In this document: in pieces, positions 7,929 to 16,528 of the stretch | Layout: each line of letters starts with the position of its first letter | How positions within the stretch are numbered: the stretch's first letter is position 1 | Assembly (NCBI GenBank): GCA_937952235.1 | Contig: CALFZM010000061.1 | Location: 1 to 19,113, forward strand | DNA from: an uncultured Opitutia bacterium | Lineage (GTDB): Bacteria; Verrucomicrobiota; Verrucomicrobiia; Opitutales; Opitutaceae | DNA: 19,113 bases | Direction: 5' to 3' | The notes under the pieces: generated by a model | What the model was told of the DNA's origin: nothing | Databases searched by the model: none | Seen by the model: only the letters and a program-made list of their open reading frames with translations | Made by a program: the position numbers and the translations under genes

Positions 7929-9617
7929 TCACCACCCCATGGCGGCGTTGGTCCGGCGCGGATCCGCGTACCCCGTCAGCGAGCCATCCACGTTGAATTC
8001 GATCGCGTTCACGCCCCCGAAGAACCGGCCCGTGCCCGCGCGCTCCGGCAGATTCACGCGCCATCCCCGCTCCTGCAAGGCCTGCGCCTCGGCATGCGGA
8101 AAGGACTGCTCCGCCTCGAAGGCTTCCGTCTCGCCACGCCGCAGCGCGGCCGTGAAGTGGATCCGGGTGTCGCCGATCGCGTCGGCGAGCGGACGCTGCC
8201 AGGCCAGGCGATCGAGCAGCACCTGGAGGAGCGCGGTGGGGATGCGGGCGGCTCCGGGCACGCCGACAGCAAACACAGGCTTACCGTCCCGGAGGACGAT
8301 CGTGGGCCCGATGGTGGAGCGGGGCCGCCGGCCGGGAGCGAGGTAGTTGAGACTGGCCGGGTCGGTGAACGTGAAATTGCTCATCGAATTGTTCATCACG
8401 ACGCCCGTGCCGGGCGGGACGACGCCCGCGCCAAAATGCAGGCTCTGCGACTGCGTCGCGCACACGATGTTGCCGTGGCCGTCGGCGACGATGAAATGCG
8501 TCGTGGCTGCGGCGGCGCTTTCGAAATAATCCGGCCACTCGCCGCGGTCGGCCTGCGCCACCTTCTTCTTGGCCGCCGGCGGCCCGAACGCCTGCGCACG
8601 AATCTGCGCGATCGAGTCCGGCGCAATGAGTTTCTCGAAACGAAAGCGCGACTCGGGCGCGTCGCCCACGGTCCGCGCGACCTGCGGCTGAACGACACGC
8701 CACACGCGGCCGATCCGGTCGAGCTGCGCGGCCGTGCGCAGCGGCCCGCTGGCGAACGAATCGGATTCGAGCGCCTTCAGCACCGGCATGAACAGTGCCG
8801 CGCCGCTGGTGGGGGGAGGGCCGCTGAACAGGGTGTGGCCGCGAAAGTCGATCGTCACCGGCTCGGCGACCCGCGCCTGGTAGCCGGCGAGGTCGGCCAG
8901 CGTGAGCGAGCCGCCGCCGCGCTGCGACGCGCGCACGATCGCCTCCGCCACCGGACCGCGGTAGAAGCCGTCGCGACCGTGGGTCGCGAGCCGTTCGAGC
9001 GTGCGCGCCAGGTCCGCGTTGGGCAGGAGCGAGCCGACCGCCGGCAGCTTTCCGCCGGGCAGGTAGAGGCGCGCGATCTCCGGGTCGCCGCGCCGCAGTT
9101 CGCGTTCCTTTTCCTCGAACAGCACGCGGCTCTTCGGCAGGACGCGAAAACCTTCGCGCGCAAGCCGGATGGCCGGCTGCACGTTCTCCGCCCAGGTCCG
9201 CGCGCCCCACCGCTGGTGGGCGAGCCAAAGTCCGGCGCCGAGACCGGGCACGCAGACGGCGCCGTAGCCATAGGAGCGTTCCGCCACCGGCCGCTTCAGG
9301 TACGCGGCGACGTCGACCGAACCGGCGGCGTCCATCGCGTCCACGGCATAGGTGCGTCCCGACTTCGCCTCGAAGTAGAGCAGCATGAGCTTCCCGCCGA
9401 GACCGGAGCCGTACGGCTCGGCGACGCCGACCGCGAGCGAGGTCGCGACCGCGGCATCGACGGCGTTGCCGCCCGCTTCGAGCACGGCGACCCCCGCCGC
9501 CGCCGCCTGCGGATGACCCGCCACAACCATGCCGCGCCGCGCCGTGACCGGCGCCACTTCCACCGGCACCGCGCTCGCGGTCACCGCCAGGACGAGAGAG
9601 AGCATCAACCCGCGCAT
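7929..9617 (-). CDS. gamma-glutamyltransferase-family Ntn hydrolase with altered substrate pocket (ggt1)
   Basis: This is an exported N-terminal-nucleophile hydrolase of the gamma-glutamyltransferase (GGT) family, 562 residues, a normal length. A short signal peptide (MRGLMLSLVLAVTASA) starts it; the self-cleavage site and nucleophile are in ATTHFIVADGHGN, catalytic Thr372. The large-subunit start (GMVVAGHPQAAAAG, EAGGNAVDAAVA) and small-subunit end (ADPRRTNAAMGW) are family-like. The glutamate-binding residues are not kept: the DGRE arginine becomes Met95 (DAMD), NNEMDDF becomes NNSMSNF (409-415), and PLSSMSP becomes PRSTIGP. It may therefore hydrolyse another acyl or peptide substrate, or be a weak GGT. 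It lies after the terminator of the receptor operon and has no visible Shine-Dalgarno, so it is probably transcribed separately. No clear terminator follows it. Confidence 0.88.
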   Translation of the reverse strand: MRGLMLSLVLAVTASAVPVEVAPVTARRGMVVAGHPQAAAAGVAVLEAGGNAVDAAVATSLAVGVAEPYGSGLGGKLMLLYFEAKSGRTYAVDAMDAAGSVDVAAYLKRPVAERSYGYGAVCVPGLGAGLWLAHQRWGARTWAENVQPAIRLAREGFRVLPKSRVLFEEKERELRRGDPEIARLYLPGGKLPAVGSLLPNADLARTLERLATHGRDGFYRGPVAEAIVRASQRGGGSLTLADLAGYQARVAEPVTIDFRGHTLFSGPPPTSGAALFMPVLKALESDSFASGPLRTAAQLDRIGRVWRVVQPQVARTVGDAPESRFRFEKLIAPDSIAQIRAQAFGPPAAKKKVAQADRGEWPDYFESAAAATTHFIVADGHGNIVCATQSQSLHFGAGVVPPGTGVVMNNSMSNFTFTDPASLNYLAPGRRPRSTIGPTIVLRDGKPVFAVGVPGAARIPTALLQVLLDRLAWQRPLADAIGDTRIHFTAALRRGETEAFEAEQSFPHAEAQALQERGWRVNLPERAGTGRFFGGVNAIEFNVDGSLTGYADPRRTNAAMGW

Positions 9618-9682
9618 AGGAAGTCCGACGCTGCCGTGGCGGGCGGGAAACGCACGCGAAAAACCCCGCGCGGCGGGCGGGC

Positions 9683-9717
9683 AAAAAAAAGCAACGGCGG
9701 TCGAAGACCGCCGTTGC
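9683..9717 (-). terminator. strong rho-independent terminator after the small basic gene
   Basis: A perfect 12-bp stem GCAACGGCGGTC / GACCGCCGTTGC with a three-base loop (9691-9717) is followed on the minus strand by eight T residues (9690-9683). It lies 36 bp past the stop of the 25-codon gene and 65 bp before the ggt1 start, so it separates ggt1 from the receptor operon. Confidence 0.93.
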
Positions 9718-9730
9718 GATTTTCAGGGAA

Positions 9731-9746
9731 CCGGTCCGAAGACCGG
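9731..9746 (-). other. UUCG-tetraloop hairpin next to the terminator
   Basis: CCGGTC-TTCG-GACCGG on the minus strand gives a six-pair stem closed by the very stable C(UUCG)G tetraloop, seven bases past the small gene's stop codon and 13 bases before the terminator stem. It has no T-run. A role in stabilising the 3' end of the message is inference. Confidence 0.6.
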
Positions 9747-9753
9747 TGGAGCC

Positions 9754-9831
9754 TCAGCGCTTGCCCGTCTTTTTCTTAGCGGGCTTGGCGCTCTTTTTCT
9801 TGGAGGCGGACTTCTTGGGTTTCGTGGCCAT
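9754..9831 (-). CDS. 25-residue lysine-rich basic protein
   Basis: This very short gene runs from ATG at 9831 to TGA at 9754. The product begins MATKPKKSASKKK and ends AKKKTGKR; 11 of its 25 residues are Lys, with one Arg, several Ser/Ala/Pro/Gly and no acidic or hydrophobic core residue. The composition resembles the tails of histone H1-like bacterial proteins, so nucleic-acid binding is a reasonable guess, not shown. Support for a real gene: the frame is occupied by a clean low-complexity basic peptide, and two stable hairpins including a strong terminator follow it. It lies 59 bp after the TonB-receptor stop and could be cotranscribed with it or use the weak promoter at 9850-9879. No Shine-Dalgarno is visible. 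Confidence 0.6.
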   Translation of the reverse strand: MATKPKKSASKKKSAKPAKKKTGKR

Positions 9832-9849
9832 CGCTGCGATGTTCACGGG

Positions 9850-9879
9850 ATTGTGAAGGATGGCACGCACTTTTTTCAA
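9850..9879 (-). promoter_or_regulatory. possible promoter for the small basic gene
   Basis: TTGAAA (9879-9874) and CACAAT (9855-9850) on the minus strand are 18 bp apart, which would place the start site about 12 bases before the ATG at 9831. The -35 matches five of six consensus bases, the -10 four of six. The match is modest in an AT-rich pocket and could be chance. Confidence 0.3.
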
Positions 9880-9890
9880 AAAATGCGCAC

Positions 9891-12800
9891 TCAGAAGCGT
9901 TTCGTCATTTGGCCGTAGAACGTGCGGCCGCGCGCGTTGGTGCCTGCGCCGCGGCGGTAACCGAAGTCCTCGTCGGCCAGCGGCGGCTCCTCGTCCATGA
10001 CGTTGTTCACGCCCAGGCGCAGCGAAAGGTTGCTGAACGCGCTGCCGCGCCGGCGCGGGAACGCGTAGTTGAGATACGCGTTATGGGTGGTGTATGAGGA
10101 TACCAGATACCGGTAGCGGCGCACGCCGCCGGAGTCGTCGTACACCGAGATGTAGCCCGGCTGACCGAGCGCGTCGTAGACTTCCTTCGTCGTGGCGGTG
10201 CCGGTGTCGACGTACTTGCCGTAGTAGTTCGTGAACCAGCCCGCGGTCCAGCGCTCGAGCCGCCAGGTGGCGCCCACGTTGCCCCGCACGCGGGTGCGGC
10301 CGTCGCGGTTGATGTTGTTCACCTTCGGCGCACCGGGCTCGTCTTCGGTCTCGGACTTCAGCAGGTAGCTCGCGTCGCCGCGCAGCGTGAGCTGGCCGAC
10401 GCGGGTCCTGGGCAGGCGGAGCTCCACGCCGAAGTCCAGGCCCTCGACCTCGCGGCCGGCCAGGTTGACGTAATCGGTGACGACGGAGCGCACCGACCCG
10501 ACGGGCACGCGCTGCTGGACGGCGGGACGACCGGCATTGTAGGCGTTGAAGGCCGCAACGTCCGCCGGCGTGACGGCGTTGCGCACGACCTTCGGGTTGC
10601 CGGCGTAGTCGGCGGTGCCGCTGCCGAGGTTGATCTGGCCGAGGGGCGTGCCGGCGGCCAGCGCCTTCTGCACCGCGCCATCGAGCAGCTCCTCGTCGCG
10701 GATGAGCTGCGTCGTGCCGGTGACGTCGTCGATCACGCCCTTCTGGTGGATGCGCCAGTAGTCCACCGTGACGGTGAGGTTCCGGTAGAACGGGGCGGTG
10801 ACCACGATGCCGGTGGTGAACGAGCGCGACGTCTCCGGACGGAGCGAGGCGTTGCCCTGGCGGAGCACGACTGGCACCGCATTCGAGTCGACGTTGAGGC
10901 CGGTGACTTCGGCGCGGTACGGATCGTTGTAGGTGTTGCCCGAGCGCTGGAGCGGCGTGGGATTGCTCTGCACGAGATTGGGGGCGCGGAAGGAGGACGC
11001 CGCGGTCGCACGCAGCATCGCCCAGTCGTTGGGACGGTAGTGCAGCCCGAACTTGGGCTTCGCCGTGCTGCCGAAATCGGAGAACCGCTCGGCCCGGCCG
11101 GCCACCGTCAGCTCGAGCGAACGGGCAAACCGGTTCGGGTTGGCGCGGCCGACGACGGGGACGAGCACCTCGCCGAAGACCGACGCGATCGTGCGCGAGG
11201 CGTAGAGATTAACGTTGGGGCTGACCGCGAGGAAATCGTTCTCGTTCGGGCCGAAGAACAGGTTCGTCGGATCGTTGGGATTGCCGTTGTACGGCGCGTC
11301 GGGCGGGTTGAGGCCGGAATACGGCGGGCGCCAGTCGCGATAATCCTCCCAGCGGAACTCCGCGCCGGCGGCGACGCCGATCGCGCCGCCCCAGAAGCGG
11401 TCGAGCACCGAGCCGCTGACGCGCAGGTCCCAACTCGCGAGCTGGGTGCGGCCTTCGCGGATGAAATTCTCGTAGAGGGAATTCGTCAGCGCCTCCGGGT
11501 TGCTGAACGGACGGTCGACCTGCAGGAGGTAGGGATTCGCGGCGTTCCCCGCCTGCGGCACGAGCTTGAAGGTGTAGTTGAAGGGATTGAACGCGCGGGC
11601 GGGATCCGAGGCGACGAGGGCCGCGCGCAGCTTGCTCTCGCGCACGGCGAACTCCTCCTCGTCGCGCGTGTTGTTGCGGCCGAACAGCACCCCCGACTCC
11701 CACTCCCACTCGCCCGCGAACTTGCCCCGCAGACCGCCGACGATGCGCATCGCCTCGGAATCAACCGTGATGCGGCGCGGCTTGAAGTCGCGCGGGATCA
11801 CGCCGACGCCCGTGAGCAACTGCACGTCGGCCGGCGTGCCGACCAGGCGCGGCGTGCCGTCGGGGTTGTTCTGTCCCGTCGGATGATAGAAGCGCGAACC
11901 GAACGGATTATATGGATTGTCGGCGCCGACGTAGATGGCGTGGTCCGTGGCGGCATCGAAGGACGTCGGCAGCCGGCCGGTGATCGACCGCGCGCGGTAG
12001 GCCAGCACTTCGCCGAAAGCCTCGAGGTTCGGCCGCAGGCGGTGGCGGAGGGTGCCGGTGAAGTTGAAGCGGTCCGTCTTGGGCAGGATCGGCTTGTGGT
12101 CGTTGGGATTCTGATACCAGTTGACGGTGAAGTCGTCGATGTTGTGCGAAGGCAGGGTCTGCCGGAACCCGACGTTTCCGTCCGCGAGCGGAATCAGGTA
12201 GAAGATGCCGGCCGTGCTCGTGGTCGCATTGGGGCTGCCCGACGTGGTGATGATGCCGCGGTTGCCGGTGGGGCGGGCGCCGGCGAACGCTCCCGTCGGG
12301 TCGAACGCCCCGCGCACGAAGCCGCCGTAGTAGCTCGAGTCGGTGCTGAGGCGGTTGTCGAAATCGTTGTCGCGAACGACCGTGCCCGCGGTGTCGGTGA
12401 TCGGCAGGCCGTTCCACGGCGCCGGCACCGGGCGGGTCAGTCGGATGTCCTGGTTGCTCGAGAATTTCCGCTGGTTGAGCCAGAGGAAATCGCGGTGGTA
12501 GTAGTCCAGCGTGAGCAGGAGGTTGCTCTTGCCGCCGTTGAAATTGCGGCCGTCCGTGACCTCCACGTTCCAGTCGTTGCCGCCGCCATGCTGGGTGAGG
12601 CTGCCGCGGGCGCGGAACGAGAGGCCGTCATAATTGCTGCGCGTGACGGAGTTGACCACGCCGGCGGCGGCGTCGGTGCCGTAGATCGCCGAGGCGCCGT
12701 CGCGCAGCACCTCCACGCGGGCGAGCGCGGATGCCGGCAGCTGGTTGACGTTCACCGCCATCGACGGCACGCCGCTCTCGGCCTGGCTGATCGGATGCGG

Positions 12801-13187
12801 CGGAAGCCGGCGGCCGTTGAGCAAAACGAGCGTGTTGCCGGAGCCGATGCCGCGCAGATTGAGCGAGGTGTTGTCGCCGCGTGCGTCCGCCCCGAGCGTG
12901 TTGCCCTCGTCGAGCGTGATCGGGCCGCCGATGGACATCGTCTCGAACAACTCCGCGGCGGTCGGCACCGCGCGCAGGTCGAGGTCCTCGAGGCTCATCA
13001 CGGTGACCGGCAGGGTCTTTTCCTCGTCCTGCCGCCGGATGTTCGTGCCGGTGACAGTGAACGCTTCCATCAACTGAGTATCCGACCCGGCGGGGTTGGC
13101 GGGCCGGGACGGAGCGGGTGCGGTCTGCGCGGACAGGCCGGAAGCGGCAGCGAGCAGCGCCGGCAGGATTACACGGTTTCGTTTCAT
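9891..13187 (-). CDS. TonB-dependent outer-membrane receptor
   Basis: A 1098-residue outer-membrane active transporter. A signal peptide (MKRNRVILPALLAAASGLSA) is followed by a short linker with MEAFTVTGTNIRR, a possible TonB-box region at about 40-52, and a plug domain at about residues 55-190 containing LNLRGIGSGNTLVLLNGRRL and VEVLRDGASAIYGTDAAAGVVN. The rest is a long beta-barrel with TonB-receptor features: FRAPNL near the middle, NASLRPETSRSFTTG, and YLNY / LRLGVNNVMDEEPP near the end, finishing in a C-terminal Phe (TKRF). It is intact. It is 43 bp after the amidohydrolase gene, same strand, with no visible Shine-Dalgarno. The operon partners (exported GGT and N-acyl-D-amino-acid deacylase) suggest uptake of peptide- or amino-acid-derived compounds; the ligand is inference. 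Confidence 0.95.
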   Translation of the reverse strand: MKRNRVILPALLAAASGLSAQTAPAPSRPANPAGSDTQLMEAFTVTGTNIRRQDEEKTLPVTVMSLEDLDLRAVPTAAELFETMSIGGPITLDEGNTLGADARGDNTSLNLRGIGSGNTLVLLNGRRLPPHPISQAESGVPSMAVNVNQLPASALARVEVLRDGASAIYGTDAAAGVVNSVTRSNYDGLSFRARGSLTQHGGGNDWNVEVTDGRNFNGGKSNLLLTLDYYHRDFLWLNQRKFSSNQDIRLTRPVPAPWNGLPITDTAGTVVRDNDFDNRLSTDSSYYGGFVRGAFDPTGAFAGARPTGNRGIITTSGSPNATTSTAGIFYLIPLADGNVGFRQTLPSHNIDDFTVNWYQNPNDHKPILPKTDRFNFTGTLRHRLRPNLEAFGEVLAYRARSITGRLPTSFDAATDHAIYVGADNPYNPFGSRFYHPTGQNNPDGTPRLVGTPADVQLLTGVGVIPRDFKPRRITVDSEAMRIVGGLRGKFAGEWEWESGVLFGRNNTRDEEEFAVRESKLRAALVASDPARAFNPFNYTFKLVPQAGNAANPYLLQVDRPFSNPEALTNSLYENFIREGRTQLASWDLRVSGSVLDRFWGGAIGVAAGAEFRWEDYRDWRPPYSGLNPPDAPYNGNPNDPTNLFFGPNENDFLAVSPNVNLYASRTIASVFGEVLVPVVGRANPNRFARSLELTVAGRAERFSDFGSTAKPKFGLHYRPNDWAMLRATAASSFRAPNLVQSNPTPLQRSGNTYNDPYRAEVTGLNVDSNAVPVVLRQGNASLRPETSRSFTTGIVVTAPFYRNLTVTVDYWRIHQKGVIDDVTGTTQLIRDEELLDGAVQKALAAGTPLGQINLGSGTADYAGNPKVVRNAVTPADVAAFNAYNAGRPAVQQRVPVGSVRSVVTDYVNLAGREVEGLDFGVELRLPRTRVGQLTLRGDASYLLKSETEDEPGAPKVNNINRDGRTRVRGNVGATWRLERWTAGWFTNYYGKYVDTGTATTKEVYDALGQPGYISVYDDSGGVRRYRYLVSSYTTHNAYLNYAFPRRRGSAFSNLSLRLGVNNVMDEEPPLADEDFGYRRGAGTNARGRTFYGQMTKRF

Positions 13188-13230
13188 GGTGCTTGGTTGG
13201 CTAGATGACTTGGGGAAACGCGCCGCGACG

Positions 13231-14817
13231 TCACGGCCTTTCCCGAATGAGCACCCGGCCCGCCCGGCCGGCGAGAAGTCGCCCGGAGCGCAGCGCGACG
13301 CGGCCGTTGACCACCACGTCCGTCACTCCTTCCGCATACTGGTGCGGCTGCTCGTAAGTGGCGCGATCGCGCACCGCGGCCGGATCGAAGACGGCAAGGT
13401 CGGCGAACGCTCCGGCGCGGAGGGTCCCGCGATCCCGGATCCGGAACACCGCCGCCGGCAGCCCGGACATCGAATGAATGGCCCGTTCAAGCGGCAGCAG
13501 TGCCTCGTCGAATACGTACCGGCGCAGCTTGCGCGGGTACGGCCCGTACGAGCGCGGATGGGGCACACCTTCGCCGAAGGCGACCAGTTCGCCGTCGGAG
13601 CTCGTCATGGTCCAGGGTTGCACCATGAACGCCCGCAGGTCGCGTTCGTCCATGTTGAAGGAGACGATCGAAGCGCCGCCGCGCTGGATGAGGTCGAGCG
13701 CCGCATCCACCGGTTCGAGCAGCCGCTCGCGGGCGATCGCGTCGAGCCGCCGGCCTTCCAGCGCCGGCTCCGCCTTGAACGAACGGATCATGATGTTCGC
13801 CGGCCCGGCCCGGCGCGCGAGATTGTCGATCATTTCCCGACGGATGCGGGCGCGCAGCTCGGCATTCGCGAGGCGGCCCTGCAGCTTCCCCACCCCGCCG
13901 GCCAGCGCCCAGCTCGGGACCAGTGCAGCCGTGAGCCCGGTCGAGGAGGCCTCGTACGGATATTGATCCGCGTACAGCTCGACGCCCGCCGCGCGGGCGG
14001 CGTCGATGCGCTTGATGATCTCGCCCGACAGGCCCCACACGCGCGGCCCCAGCACCTTGATGTGGGTGACGATGCCCGGGAGCCGGGCCTCTTGGGCGAC
14101 GCGGATGACTTCCTCGACCGCCGCGACGACGCCGATGGTGTAGTCGGCCTCATCCCGGATGTGGCTGGTGTAGAAGCCGTCGAACTCGGCCGCGACGCGA
14201 GCCAGCGCAATGTGTTCCTCCGTCTTTGAAAAAGCTCCCGGGGTGTAGAACGGCCCGGCGGAAAGGCCGAACGCCCCGGCCTCGAATCCGCGGCGCACGA
14301 GCGCGGCCATGCGCGCGAGCTCGGCGTCGTCCGGCGCGCGATCCGCGCTGCCCAGCACCGCGCCGCGCACGGCGTTGTGTCCAATGAGCTGGACCACGTT
14401 TACGCCGGGTACCACTGACTCGATCGTGCGACGCTGGGCGGCAAGATCGACCGGGCCGCCGCCATCCGGATTGATGAGGACCGTCGTGATCCCCTGCCGC
14501 AGCAGCGCCTCGGCGGCCGCAGTACCCGGCCGGCTGAGCGCCGGGTAGGCGTGACTGTGCGCGTCGATGAAACCGGGCACCACATAACGCCCCGCGGCGT
14601 CGATCTCCTCGCGGGCAGAGGCATGGTCGAGCCGGCCGATCGCCACGATGCGGTCGTCGCGCACACCGACATCCGCCCGCCTCCACGGGGCCCCACTGCC
14701 GTCGAGCACCCGGCCATTGCGGACCACGAGATCGAAGGCGGGCGGCGCGTCCCCGCCGCGCGCAGCGACGACTGCGACAGCCAGAAGGAGCAGAAGCAGT
14801 GGAGCACGCTTTGCCAT
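13231..14817 (-). CDS. exported N-acyl-D-amino-acid deacylase-like amidohydrolase
   Basis: A 528-residue metal-dependent amidohydrolase of the D-aminoacylase type, which removes the acyl group from N-acyl-D-amino acids. After a signal peptide (MAKRAPLLLLLLAVAVVAA) come the family landmarks: FDLVVRNGRVLDG, metal ligands H87 and H89 in DAHSH, GLSAGPFYTPG (184-194), H219 in TSHIRDE, H252 in THIKVLG, DQYPYEASSTG, D408 in TSSDGE, and the C-terminal GAFADLAVFDP sheet. The Cys metal ligand of characterised D-aminoacylases (in an NCG motif) aligns with Asp118 in INPDGGG. A GAGGGG Shine-Dalgarno (14828-14833) overlaps the ggt2 stop codon and lies ten bases before the ATG, so the two genes are translationally linked. 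A related role such as dipeptidase is possible; the exact substrate cannot be read from sequence. Confidence 0.88.
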   Translation of the reverse strand: MAKRAPLLLLLLAVAVVAARGGDAPPAFDLVVRNGRVLDGSGAPWRRADVGVRDDRIVAIGRLDHASAREEIDAAGRYVVPGFIDAHSHAYPALSRPGTAAAEALLRQGITTVLINPDGGGPVDLAAQRRTIESVVPGVNVVQLIGHNAVRGAVLGSADRAPDDAELARMAALVRRGFEAGAFGLSAGPFYTPGAFSKTEEHIALARVAAEFDGFYTSHIRDEADYTIGVVAAVEEVIRVAQEARLPGIVTHIKVLGPRVWGLSGEIIKRIDAARAAGVELYADQYPYEASSTGLTAALVPSWALAGGVGKLQGRLANAELRARIRREMIDNLARRAGPANIMIRSFKAEPALEGRRLDAIARERLLEPVDAALDLIQRGGASIVSFNMDERDLRAFMVQPWTMTSSDGELVAFGEGVPHPRSYGPYPRKLRRYVFDEALLPLERAIHSMSGLPAAVFRIRDRGTLRAGAFADLAVFDPAAVRDRATYEQPHQYAEGVTDVVVNGRVALRSGRLLAGRAGRVLIRERP

Positions 14818-14832
14818 GTCGGCCGGGCCCCT

Positions 14833-16515
14833 CTACCAGCCGGCGGCCGCACCACCGGCGCGGGGATCCGCGGCGCCGACGAAGCCATGCCCGTCGGCCG
14901 AGCGCCCCACCAGGTGCAAAACCCCGAAGGGCCTTTCCTCCGCGAGCCGATGACCGCGCTGCTGCAGCGCGGCGCGCACGTCCGCGGGCAGCGCCGGCTC
15001 GATCCGAAGTTCGTCCGGCCGCCACTGCTGGTGGAAGCGGGGCTGCGCCAGCGCGTCGGCCGGCGAGCGCTGCAGGTCGAGGATGGCAACAAGGTTCAGG
15101 ACGACCTGCGTGATGATGGTCGGCCCGCCCGCCGCGCCGAGGGCGAGCACGGGCCGTCCGTCGCGCAGCACGATGGTCGGACTCATCGAGGACAGCGGAC
15201 GCTTGCCCGGGGCGATGGCGTTGGCCTCGGCGCCGATGAGCTTGAAGGCGTTGGGGACCCCCGGTTCGACGGAGAAATCGTCCATCTCGTTGTTGAGGAC
15301 GATTCCTGTCCCGGGCACGATCACCTTCGAGCCGAAGGTGGTGTTCACCGTGGCGGTGCACGCGACCCAGTTGCCTTCGGCATCCGCGACCGAGAAGTGC
15401 GTGGTGTGTTTCTCGAAGAACCGCGGCGCGGCGTCGGGCGGGGTGCCGTGACCCTCCACGACAAGGGCCCGGTCCGGCTGGATCCGCGCCGCCAGCTGCC
15501 GCGCGTAGGCCGGCTCGAGCAGGCCGCGCGGGACGTCGACATGGTCGGGGTCGCCCAGCCAGTGCGCGCGATCGGCGAAGGCGAGCTTCATGGCCTCCGC
15601 GACGACATGCTCGCGGGCGCCGGGCGCCCGCAGGCCGGCGAGATCGAAGCCCTCGAGGATGTTCAGGATCTGCGCGACGTGCACCCCGCCCGAACTGGGC
15701 GGCCCGAAACCCGCGATGCTGTATCCGCGATACGATGACAGGACCGGCGTGCGCGGCCTCGCGGCATACGCCGCGAAGTCGGCCGCGGTGAGGATGCCGC
15801 CGTGGGCGCGCATCCAGCGGCCGACCGCCGCCGCGTACTCGCCGCGATAAAACCAGTCCGGGCCCTCGCGGGCGATGGCGCGGTAGCTGCGAGCCAGGTC
15901 CGGCTGCCTCAGGACTTCCCCGGCGGCGTATGGCTCGCCGTCGCGCTTGAAGAACACTGCGCGCGAACCCTCGAACCGGCGCAGGTCCGCCGCGGTGGCC
16001 CGGATCCGCTGCGCGTAGAGTTCGCTGACGGTGAACCCCTGCTCGGCCAAGCGGGTCGCGGGCGCGATCAGCGTCGAGAGCGGCATGCGGCCGTGCTCGC
16101 GGACGGCCCGCGCCCAGGCGGCCAGTGCGCCCGGCACGCCGCTCGCCAGCGCGCCGGTCTGGCTGAGCGAGGTGTCGGCCCGCCCGTTGCGCAGGTACAT
16201 GTCGCGGGTCGCCGCGGCCGGCGCAGTCTCGCGTCCGTCGAGCGCGAAAATCCGCCCGTCGGCGCGGCGGATGAGCATGAAACAACCGCCGCCGATGCCG
16301 GAGTTGTATCCGTCGACCACGCCCAGCGCGAGGCCCACGGCCACCGCCGCATCGACGGCGTTGCCGCCCTCCTTCAGGATGCGCACCCCCGCATCGGTCG
16401 CGAGGGGATGGGCGGAGGAAACGACGCCGTGCGTCCATACGCCTTCGCTTCCCGGAGCGGAGGAGCCGGCGCTCACCAGCAGGAGGATCAGGAGACACGG
16501 GCGGAAACGAGTCAT
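14833..16515 (-). CDS. ggt: canonical exported gamma-glutamyltransferase / glutathione hydrolase (ggt2)
   Basis: GGT cleaves gamma-glutamyl bonds (glutathione, gamma-glutamyl peptides) in the periplasm, or transfers the glutamyl group to amino acids. The 560-residue protein starts with the signal peptide MTRFRPCLLILLLVSAGSSA. It has GNAVDAAVA and YNSGIGGG, Arg95 in DGRETAP, nucleophile Thr371 in HTTHFSVADAEGN (autocleavage site), NNEMDDFS (408-415) and PLSSMSP with the paired Ser at 442-443; all are standard glutamate-binding or catalytic positions. I chose the ATG at 16515: a GTG at 16533 in the same frame lies inside the -12 element of the predicted sigma-54 promoter, and the ATG gives the better signal peptide. 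The predicted transcript starts only about three bases before this ATG. It is the first gene of the operon with the amidohydrolase 15 bp downstream. Confidence 0.94.
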   Translation of the reverse strand: MTRFRPCLLILLLVSAGSSAPGSEGVWTHGVVSSAHPLATDAGVRILKEGGNAVDAAVAVGLALGVVDGYNSGIGGGCFMLIRRADGRIFALDGRETAPAAATRDMYLRNGRADTSLSQTGALASGVPGALAAWARAVREHGRMPLSTLIAPATRLAEQGFTVSELYAQRIRATAADLRRFEGSRAVFFKRDGEPYAAGEVLRQPDLARSYRAIAREGPDWFYRGEYAAAVGRWMRAHGGILTAADFAAYAARPRTPVLSSYRGYSIAGFGPPSSGGVHVAQILNILEGFDLAGLRAPGAREHVVAEAMKLAFADRAHWLGDPDHVDVPRGLLEPAYARQLAARIQPDRALVVEGHGTPPDAAPRFFEKHTTHFSVADAEGNWVACTATVNTTFGSKVIVPGTGIVLNNEMDDFSVEPGVPNAFKLIGAEANAIAPGKRPLSSMSPTIVLRDGRPVLALGAAGGPTIITQVVLNLVAILDLQRSPADALAQPRFHQQWRPDELRIEPALPADVRAALQQRGHRLAEERPFGVLHLVGRSADGHGFVGAADPRAGGAAAGW

Positions 16516-16528
16516 CGCAGGGGCTGCT

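Noticed and set aside
9871..9890. TTTTTTCAAAAAA near the receptor stop codon as a terminator.
   Set aside because: The stem would be almost all A-T with a mismatch below it and no GC core; the real terminator is at 9683-9717.
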